DNA of 64,000 nt, taken from positions 682,001-746,000 of the forward strand of contig NZ_JBBCMA010000001.1 of NCBI RefSeq assembly GCF_037152535.1, read 5' to 3'. The stretch's first letter is position 1. Each line of letters starts with the position of its first letter. Shown in pieces: positions 58,120-64,000 of this stretch. Both the position numbers and the translations under genes were made by a program. Origin of the DNA: Leclercia sp. AS011. GTDB taxonomy: Bacteria; Pseudomonadota; Gammaproteobacteria; Enterobacterales; Enterobacteriaceae. Below the pieces are notes generated by a model. The model saw only the letters and a list, made by a program, of their open reading frames with translations. It ran no database searches and had not been told where the DNA came from.

Positions 58120-59052
58120 ATGTTGACATTACAGGTTATCAGGCGGGAGTTGCAGGGCGAAGTGGTCCTGCTGACCCTGGCGCATTCTGAGGGTATCGAC
58201 CTCCCGGCCTTTAGCGCGGGGGCACATATCGATCTGCATCTGGCAGACGACCTGGTGCGTCCGTACTCCCTGTGCGGCGACCCGCAGGATCGCCGCCATT
58301 ACCAGCTCGGCATTCTGAAAGAGACACAGTCTAAGGGCGGTTCGCTGGCCGCCCATACCCTGAACGTGGGGGATCGGATCCAGGTCAGCGTTCCGCGCAA
58401 CCTGTTTGCGCTGGACGAGACGGCCAGCCACAGCCTGCTGATTGGCGGCGGGATTGGTATCACCCCGATGCTGGCGATGGCCGCCGAGCTGCACGCCGCC
58501 GGGCGCTCCTTCAGCCTGCACTACTGCACCCGCACCCGCGAAGGGGCGGCCTTTATTTCTCAGCTGGAGCAGGCGGCCTGGGCCGACCGCGTGCAGCTGC
58601 ACTTCAGCGACACCCAACGCCTGAACCTGGCGGCGGTACTGACCGACGTTCCGGCCAATACCCACGTCTACACCTGCGGCCCGACCCGGCTGATGGAGGC
58701 GGTTACTGCGCAGGCCACGGCGAGCGGCTATCGGCCGGAGCAGGTGCATCAGGAGTGTTTCAGCGTCGACGTGGACACCGGCGGCGCGGCCTTTGAGGTG
58801 TTTGCCGCTGCCAGCGGCATCACCGTGCAGGTGCTGGAGAACCAGAGCATCGTCGAGGCGCTGGCGCAGGCCGGGCTGAAGGTATGCGTCTCCTGCAAAC
58901 AGGGGATCTGCGGCAGCTGTTTGACCGACGTGCTGGAAGGCGAGCCGGACCATCGCGACAGCTACCTGACCGACGAAGAGAAAGCCGACGGCGACCAGAT
59001 TTTGTTGTGTTGTTCCCGGGCCAAGAGCGCCCGTTTAGTTATCGATCTGTGA
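58120..59052 (+). CDS. iacF: Dioxygenase reductase with plant-type ferredoxin domain
   Basis: This 310-residue electron-transfer protein is of the phthalate dioxygenase reductase / VanB type. Flavin binding is shown by RPYSL at 47-51, NAD(P) binding by GGGIGITPM near 109-117, and a C-terminal 2Fe-2S cluster by Cys259, Cys264, Cys267 and Cys297. It passes electrons from NAD(P)H to the Rieske centre of IacC. AAGGAG precedes the ATG. Confidence 0.93.
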   Translation: MLTLQVIRRELQGEVVLLTLAHSEGIDLPAFSAGAHIDLHLADDLVRPYSLCGDPQDRRHYQLGILKETQSKGGSLAAHTLNVGDRIQVSVPRNLFALDETASHSLLIGGGIGITPMLAMAAELHAAGRSFSLHYCTRTREGAAFISQLEQAAWADRVQLHFSDTQRLNLAAVLTDVPANTHVYTCGPTRLMEAVTAQATASGYRPEQVHQECFSVDVDTGGAAFEVFAAASGITVQVLENQSIVEALAQAGLKVCVSCKQGICGSCLTDVLEGEPDHRDSYLTDEEKADGDQILLCCSRAKSARLVIDL

Positions 59053-59062
59053 GGAAAACCTT

Positions 59063-59557
59063 ATGACACTGCAAACCGAATTTCGTAATGCCATGGCGCA
59101 GTTGGGGAGTGCGGTCTCGGTGATCACCACCGACGGCCCGGCGGGCAAGTTTGGCTTTACCGCCTCCGCCGTGTGCAGCGTTACCGACTCGCCGCCGACG
59201 CTGCTGTTCTGCATGAACCGCAACTCCTTTGCCCACGCCCCCTTCAGGCAGAACGGCGTGCTATGCGTCAACGTGCTCTCTAGCGACCACCAGGATCTCT
59301 CCGGGGTATTTGCCAACGCCAGCCTGCGCTCCGAGGAACGCTTTGGCTATGACTCCTGGCAGGTGATGGCCAGCGGCGCGCCGGTGCTCAGCTCGTCGGT
59401 CGCCAGCTTCGACTGCCTGATCGACACCTGTCATGAAGTGGGCAGCCACAGCGTGTTCTACTGCCAGGTGCAGGCGATCCGCATCAGCGACGCTCCGCGC
59501 GGGCTGGTCTACTTCAACCGTCGCTACCATGCCGTCGGGCATGACCTGGAAGCGTAA
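59063..59557 (+). CDS. iacG: Flavin reductase IacG
   Basis: This is a 164-residue HpaC/RutF-type NAD(P)H:flavin oxidoreductase. Its family features are FRNAMAQLGSAVSVITTDGPAGKFGFTASAVCSVTDSPPTLLFC, AHAPFRQNGVLCVNVLS and the C-terminal YFNRRYHAVG. It supplies reduced flavin to the monooxygenase IacA. It ends the iac set proper, 24 bp before the transporter gene. Confidence 0.92.
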   Translation: MTLQTEFRNAMAQLGSAVSVITTDGPAGKFGFTASAVCSVTDSPPTLLFCMNRNSFAHAPFRQNGVLCVNVLSSDHQDLSGVFANASLRSEERFGYDSWQVMASGAPVLSSSVASFDCLIDTCHEVGSHSVFYCQVQAIRISDAPRGLVYFNRRYHAVGHDLEA

Positions 59558-59581
59558 CACCCACAATAAAAGGTAACGCGG

Positions 59582-60907
59582 ATGAGCCATGTTGAGACTC
59601 AAACAACCGCCGCTCCGGCGGCGGGTACGCAGGATGCCGGGCAGCTGCGCAAGCTGGTGATCGCCTCGGTGCTGGGCAATGCCCTGGAGTGGTATGACTT
59701 CTTCCTCTACGGCACCGCCGCGGCGCTGGTCTTCGGCCCGCTGTTCTTCCCGGTGGGCGGCGACCCGATGCAGGGCACGCTGCTGGCCTTCTCCGGCTTT
59801 GCGGTGGGCTTCCTCGCCCGTCCGCTGGGGGGGATCGTCTTCGGCCATATAGGGGATCGCTACAGCCGCAAGATGACGCTGATCATGACCCTGACCCTGA
59901 TGGGGGCCACCACCTTTATCATCGGCCTGCTGCCGACTTATGCGCAGATTGGCATCTGGGCACCGATCTCGCTCATCACCCTGCGCTTTTTACAGGGCGT
60001 GGCCTCCGGCGGGGAGTGGGGCGGCGGGGTGCTGATGCTGAGCGAGAACGCCCCGGCGTCGCGTCGCGGCTACTTTACCGCCTGGAGCCAGATGGGGGTC
60101 TCCGGCGGGTTTGTCCTCTCGGCCTTCGCCTTTTACCTGGTGCAGAAGCTGCCGGAGGACGAGCTGATGAGTTGGGGCTGGCGCGTGCCTTTCCTGCTCA
60201 GCATCCTGATCTTCCTGGTCGGGGTCTATATCCGCAAAAACATCCGCGAGAGCAAGGCCTTCAGTCAGGCGAAACCGGAGGCGAAGCACGAGAAGATCCC
60301 GCTGATGGTGCTGATCCGCGAGCACCCGAAGGCGCTGTTGCAGGCCATCGCCCTGCGCCTGCCGGAGAACGGGGCCTCCTATATCTTCTTCACCTTCTCG
60401 GTGGTGTACGCGAAACACATCGGCATCGGCACCGGGGAGATCATCAGCGCCGTGACCCTGGCGATGCTGGTGGAGTTCTTCTCGATCCTGTTCTGGGGTG
60501 CGCTCTCGGATCGCATTGGCCTGAAGCCGGTCTACTACATCGGCGTGATTGGCCTGCTGGTGATGGCCTTCCCGTTCTTCTGGCTGCTCTCCACCGGGGA
60601 GTACGGCTGGATCATGCTGGCAATGTTCCTCGGCCTGCCGTTCTGCCACGGGGCGATGATCGGTACCCAGCCCTGCATCATGAGCGATCTGTTCCCGGTG
60701 CGGGTGCGCTACTCCGGCCTGGCGCTGGGGCATGAGGTGGGCTCGATCTTCTCCGGCGGTCTGGGGCCAATGCTGGCGGTGGCGCTGCTGATGCATTTCG
60801 ACGCCTCCTGGCCGGTCTCCCTGCTGCTGATGGCCTATGCGTTGCTGGCGTGGATCGCCCTGCGCAGCCTGCCGTCCACCAATAAAAACAACGAGGTAAG
60901 CAAATGA
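59582..60907 (+). CDS. MHS-family MFS transporter in the iac-cat operon
   Basis: This is a 441-residue transporter of the metabolite:H+ symporter group (relatives carry shikimate, proline/betaine, alpha-ketoglutarate and aromatic acids). The group signature is at the first helix (SVLGNALEWYDFFLYGTAAALVFGPLFFP) and the loop GGIVFGHIGDRYSRKMTL; twelve helices follow. Its place between iacG and the CoA-transferase genes, with an ATGA overlap to the latter, argues for uptake of indole-3-acetate or another aromatic acid feeding catechol. It is the second carrier in the cluster, of a different family from the divergent one. Confidence 0.88.
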   Translation: MSHVETQTTAAPAAGTQDAGQLRKLVIASVLGNALEWYDFFLYGTAAALVFGPLFFPVGGDPMQGTLLAFSGFAVGFLARPLGGIVFGHIGDRYSRKMTLIMTLTLMGATTFIIGLLPTYAQIGIWAPISLITLRFLQGVASGGEWGGGVLMLSENAPASRRGYFTAWSQMGVSGGFVLSAFAFYLVQKLPEDELMSWGWRVPFLLSILIFLVGVYIRKNIRESKAFSQAKPEAKHEKIPLMVLIREHPKALLQAIALRLPENGASYIFFTFSVVYAKHIGIGTGEIISAVTLAMLVEFFSILFWGALSDRIGLKPVYYIGVIGLLVMAFPFFWLLSTGEYGWIMLAMFLGLPFCHGAMIGTQPCIMSDLFPVRVRYSGLALGHEVGSIFSGGLGPMLAVALLMHFDASWPVSLLLMAYALLAWIALRSLPSTNKNNEVSK

Positions 60908-61590
60908 TTGATAAACGGTTTTCCGCCACCGATGCCGCCGTGGCCGATATTTTCGACGGCGCGGTGGTGATGGTGGGCGGCTTTGGCGCGGCCGGACAGC
61001 CCGCTGAGCTGCTGGATGCCCTGATCCGCCGCCAGCCGCGGGATCTGACCCTGATCAGCAACAACGCCGGGAACGGTGACTACGGCCTGGCGGCGCTGCT
61101 GAAGGCGGGCTGCGTGAAGAAGGTGATCTGCTCCTTCCCGCGCCAGACCGACTCCTGGGTGTTTGACGACCTCTACCGCCGGGGCGATGTGGCGCTGGAG
61201 TTGGTCCCGCAGGGCAACCTCGCGGCACGTATTCAGGCGGGGGGCAGCGGGCTGGGGGCGATCTTCACCCCTACCGGGTTCGGCACCGAACTGGCGGCGG
61301 GCAAAGAGACCCGCCATATCGACGGCAAAGACTATGTTCTCGAGTACCCGCTGAAAGCCGATTTCGCCCTGATCAAAGCCCTGAAGGCCGACCGCTGGGG
61401 CAACCTGGTGTATGACAAAACCGGGCGCAACTTCGGGCCGATCATGGCCGCTGCTGCCAGCTGCACCATTGCCCAGGTCAGCGAAATCGTCGCCCTCGGC
61501 GAGCTCGACCCTGAAGCGGTGGTCACGCCGGGGATTTTTGTGCAACGCGTGGTGACGGTCGCCCCCGCTCGCCTGCCGCAAACGGCATAA
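60904..61590 (+). CDS. pcaI: 3-oxoadipate CoA-transferase subunit A
   Basis: This 228-residue alpha subunit of succinyl-CoA:3-oxoadipate CoA-transferase has the family motif VMVGGFGAAGQPAELLDAL near residue 22 and the glycine-rich stretch GGSGLGAIFTPTGFGTELAAGK. The enzyme activates beta-ketoadipate, the product of the catechol ortho-cleavage route, using succinyl-CoA. Its ATG overlaps the transporter stop codon. catI is an equally proper name in a catechol setting. Confidence 0.93.
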   Translation: MIDKRFSATDAAVADIFDGAVVMVGGFGAAGQPAELLDALIRRQPRDLTLISNNAGNGDYGLAALLKAGCVKKVICSFPRQTDSWVFDDLYRRGDVALELVPQGNLAARIQAGGSGLGAIFTPTGFGTELAAGKETRHIDGKDYVLEYPLKADFALIKALKADRWGNLVYDKTGRNFGPIMAAAASCTIAQVSEIVALGELDPEAVVTPGIFVQRVVTVAPARLPQTA

Positions 61591-61599
61591 GGAGATCCC

Positions 61600-62262
61600 G
61601 TGAATAAACTGACCCATCAACAGCTGGCCGAACGCATCGCCCGGGATATCCCGGAAGGGGCCTACGTGAATCTCGGCATCGGCCTGCCGACCCGGATCGC
61701 CAACTACCTCCCGGCGGATCGCGAGATCTTCCTCCACAGCGAAAACGGCATTCTCGGCATGGGGCCTGCGCCTGCGCCGGGAGAAGAAGATCCCGAGCTG
61801 ATTAACGCCGGCAAACAGCCGGTGACCCTGCTTCAGGGCGGCTGCTATTTCCACCACGGCGACTCCTTCACCATGATGCGCGGCGGTCACCTGGATATCT
61901 GCGTGCTGGGGGCCTATCAGGTCTCCGAACGCGGTGACCTGGCGAACTGGAGCACCGGCGAACCCTCCGCCATTCCGGCCGTCGGCGGGGCGATGGACCT
62001 GGCGATTGGCGCGAAGCGGGTGTATGTGATGACCGAACATCTGACCCGCCAGGGCGAGTGCAAGATCGTTAAAGCCTGTACCTATCCGCTGACCGGCATG
62101 GCCTGCATCGACCGGATCTACACCGACATGGCGGTGATGGATATCACGGCGGACGGCATTGTGGTGCGCGAGCTGTTTGGCGACGTGACGGCGGAATACC
62201 TCCAGTCCGTCACCCCGGTGGCGCTGACCTTTGCCCTTAACCCCGAAACCGAGGAGGCGTGA
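61600..62262 (+). CDS. pcaJ: 3-oxoadipate CoA-transferase subunit B
   Basis: This 220-residue beta subunit has the catalytic Glu48 in the signature LHSENGILGMGP, and GGAMDLAIGAKRVYVMTEHL further on. The start is GTG 61600, seven bases after AAGGAG. It works as a heteromer with PcaI. Its stop codon TGA is directly followed by the pcaD ATG with no gap, so translation is likely coupled. Confidence 0.93.
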   Translation: MNKLTHQQLAERIARDIPEGAYVNLGIGLPTRIANYLPADREIFLHSENGILGMGPAPAPGEEDPELINAGKQPVTLLQGGCYFHHGDSFTMMRGGHLDICVLGAYQVSERGDLANWSTGEPSAIPAVGGAMDLAIGAKRVYVMTEHLTRQGECKIVKACTYPLTGMACIDRIYTDMAVMDITADGIVVRELFGDVTAEYLQSVTPVALTFALNPETEEA

Positions 62263-63036
62263 ATGGATCTGGAATATCGCCTCGATGGCCCGGAGCAGGC
62301 CCCGGTGCTGGTGCTTTCTAACTCGCTGGGCACCCGCTGGCAGATGTGGCAGCCGCAGATGGCCGACTTCACGCAACACTTCCGCGTGCTGCGCTACAAC
62401 ACCCGCGGGCACGGGCGCTCGCCGCTTCCGCCAGGGGGCATCACCCTCGAGTCGCTGGGTAAGGACGCGATCGCTCTGCTGGATCATCTGGATATCGAGC
62501 GCGCCTTTTTCTGCGGCATCTCCCTGGGCGGTATGACCGGGATGTGGCTCAACCGCCACGCCCCGTCACGCTTCCCGCGCATCGTGGTCGCCAATACCGC
62601 GGCGAAGATCGGCGAGGCGAAAGGCTGGTTGCAGCGCGCCGCCACCGTGCGTCAGCAGGGGATGGCCCCGGTGGCCAGCACCGCGGCGGATCGCTGGTTC
62701 ACCCCGGCTTATCGCCAGCAGAACCCCGGCACAGTTCAGCTGCTGATTGACGATCTCGCCGATACCTCACCCGAAGGCTACGCCGCCTGTTGCGAAGCGC
62801 TGGCCGCGGCGGATCTGCGCGATGAGGTCGCCGCCATGCTGCGCCCGATGCTGGTGATTGCCGGAGCAGAGGATCCGGTCACAACCGTGCAGGATGCCGG
62901 GTGGCTTGCCGCCCAGGCGAAGCAGACCGAATGCGTCGTCTTGCCCGCCTCACACCTGTCGAACCTGGCCTGCCCGGACGCCTTTAATCAGCATGTGCTG
63001 ACCTTTTCAGGAGCATTACATGACCATCACCATTGA
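62263..63036 (+). CDS. pcaD: 3-oxoadipate enol-lactonase
   Basis: This is a 257-residue alpha/beta hydrolase that opens 3-oxoadipate enol-lactone to beta-ketoadipate. The nucleophile elbow is GISLGG with Ser87, the oxyanion region is LSNSLGTRWQMWQPQ, and the catalytic His lies near the end (LPASHLSNLACPDAF). Usual length for the family. It overlaps the catB start by 17 bp. Also called catD in catechol operons. Confidence 0.92.
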   Translation: MDLEYRLDGPEQAPVLVLSNSLGTRWQMWQPQMADFTQHFRVLRYNTRGHGRSPLPPGGITLESLGKDAIALLDHLDIERAFFCGISLGGMTGMWLNRHAPSRFPRIVVANTAAKIGEAKGWLQRAATVRQQGMAPVASTAADRWFTPAYRQQNPGTVQLLIDDLADTSPEGYAACCEALAAADLRDEVAAMLRPMLVIAGAEDPVTTVQDAGWLAAQAKQTECVVLPASHLSNLACPDAFNQHVLTFSGALHDHHH

Positions 63037-64000
63037 ATCCCTGGCCTGCTGGCTGGTGGATATCCCGACCATTCGCCCGCACAAGCTGTCGATGGCGACC
63101 ATGGGGTGCCAGACGCTGACTATCGTCCGCATGGCGTGCGCGAACGGCATCACCGGCTGGGGCGAAGCCACCACCATCGGCGGCCTGAGCTACGGCGCCG
63201 AAAGCCCGGAGGCGATCAAATCTGCCATTGAAACCTATCTGTCCCCGCTGCTGTGCGGCCAGTCGTTCCACGGCGTGGCCGACCTGGCGGAGAAGATGAA
63301 CGCCAGCGTGAAGGGCAACACCTTTGCCAAATCCGCCCTCGAAACCGCGTTTCTTGATGCCCAGGGCAAGGCGCTCGGCCTGCCGGTGAGTTCGCTGCTG
63401 GGCGGGGCGCTGACTCAGCGCCTGCCGGTGCTGTGGACCCTGGCGAGCGGCGACACGCAAAAAGACATCGAAGAGGGCCAACGCCTGCTGGCGGAAGGGC
63501 GGCACAACACCTTCAAGCTGAAGATCGGGGCCCGCGGGCTGGATGTGGACGTTCGCCACGCCCTGGCGATCAAAGCCGCGCTGGGGGATGAGGTTAGCGT
63601 ACGGGTCGACGTCAACCAGGCCTGGGATCTGACGACCGCCATCAAAGGGATGACCCGGCTACAGGACGGCGGCATCGACCTGGTGGAACAGCCGATACCG
63701 CTGTGGGATCGCCAGGGGCTTATCACCCTCAGCCAGCGTTTTGCGGTGCCAATTCTGGCCGACGAAGCGGTGGCGACCAGCCATGACGGCTACGCCCTGG
63801 CGAGCGGCGGTTTTACCGGCGCGTATGCCCTGAAGATCGCCAAAGCGGGCGGCCCGGCGCAGGCCCTCAAGCTGGCGCACGTGGCGCAGGCGGCGGGCGT
63901 GGCGCTGTATGGCGGCACCATGCTGGAGGGCACCCTCGGCACGGTGGCCTCGTTGCACGCCTGGTCGACGGTGAAAATGCAGTGGGGCACCGAGATGTTC
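63020..64000 (+). CDS. catB: Muconate cycloisomerase (5' part)
   Basis: The frame is open from ATG 63020 (after CAGGAG) to the window end, 327 codons of about 370. It belongs to the enolase superfamily: catalytic lysines Lys166-x-Lys168 (FKLKIG), first metal ligand in VDVNQAW, and the later ILADEAV. CatB lactonises cis,cis-muconate, the product of catechol 1,2-dioxygenase, which fixes catechol as the metabolite entering this branch. catC and catA are expected just beyond the window. Confidence 0.94.
   Translation, partial: MTITIESLACWLVDIPTIRPHKLSMATMGCQTLTIVRMACANGITGWGEATTIGGLSYGAESPEAIKSAIETYLSPLLCGQSFHGVADLAEKMNASVKGNTFAKSALETAFLDAQGKALGLPVSSLLGGALTQRLPVLWTLASGDTQKDIEEGQRLLAEGRHNTFKLKIGARGLDVDVRHALAIKAALGDEVSVRVDVNQAWDLTTAIKGMTRLQDGGIDLVEQPIPLWDRQGLITLSQRFAVPILADEAVATSHDGYALASGGFTGAYALKIAKAGGPAQALKLAHVAQAAGVALYGGTMLEGTLGTVASLHAWSTVKMQWGTEMF

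Noticed and set aside
55567..59557. Benzoate, anthranilate or vanillate oxygenase operon
   Set aside because: The Rieske and reductase genes alone would fit, but the acyl-CoA-dehydrogenase-like oxygenase, IacB, IacI, the SDR, the flavin reductase, the amidase and the MarR gene together match only the iac set.
60835..62559. 574-codon open frame antisense to the transporter, pcaI, pcaJ and pcaD
   Set aside because: Spans several real genes on the other strand; composition (His/Arg/Gly/Val) is that of a mirror frame.

Overview
The window is chromosomal DNA from a member of the Enterobacteriaceae, most likely the Enterobacter / Lelliottia / Leclercia neighbourhood. From about 1 to 44.7 kb the genes follow the Escherichia coli / Salmonella backbone almost one for one (htpX to treA). 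Protein sequences match those families closely in length and motif. A Salmonella-type second FtsI (PBP3-like) sits between cspC and rlmA, which E. coli K-12 lacks. The genus cannot be fixed from sequence reading alone. No rRNA, tRNA, CRISPR array or insertion sequence was seen.

Layout. 1-5.7 kb: htpX (3' end), yebQ, kdgR, yobH, mgrB with a PhoP-box-like site, yebO, an inserted metallo-beta-lactamase-fold gene, yobF-cspC. 5.8-9.4 kb: PBP3-like transpeptidase, rlmA, and mntP with a manganese (yybP-ykoY) riboswitch and two MntR-like palindromes. 9.4-12.6 kb: yobD and the mannose PTS operon manXYZ. 13-24 kb: yoaE, pdeD, sdaA-nudL-pabB, yoaH, yoaB, yoaA-tsaB, yeaY. 24-34 kb: fadD (FadR and CRP sites), rnd with a U-rich hairpin leader, minCDE, ycgLMN, dsbB, nhaB, fadR. 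33.7-44.7 kb: ycgB, dadAX, cvrA, ldcA, emtA, ycgR, ymgE, treA. REP-type palindromes mark several of the junctions.

From about 44.9 kb the window becomes accessory: a DUF1264 lipoprotein, a second metallo-hydrolase, an orphan Rha/KilA-C phage-type regulator behind a LexA-box-like site, and an AraC regulator divergent from a NepI-like exporter. After a REP pair comes the main point of interest. An ACS-family transporter stands divergent to a MarR regulator (iacR). It is followed by iacH and the run iacA-B-I-C-D-E-F-G, an MHS-family transporter, both subunits of 3-oxoadipate CoA-transferase, enol-lactonase (pcaD/catD) and muconate cycloisomerase (catB, cut by the window end).

Read together, these genes describe uptake of the plant hormone indole-3-acetate, its oxidation to catechol (Iac proteins), and entry of catechol carbon into the TCA cycle by the beta-ketoadipate route. 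All lie on one strand, with small gaps or overlaps from iacA on. The missing catechol 1,2-dioxygenase (catA), muconolactone isomerase (catC) and a thiolase are expected beyond base 64000 or elsewhere in the genome. The iac pathway itself is described in Pseudomonas, Acinetobacter, Burkholderia-type bacteria and a few enterobacteria. What merits a second look here is its fusion to the cat genes in one operon, its transporter pair and its control sites.
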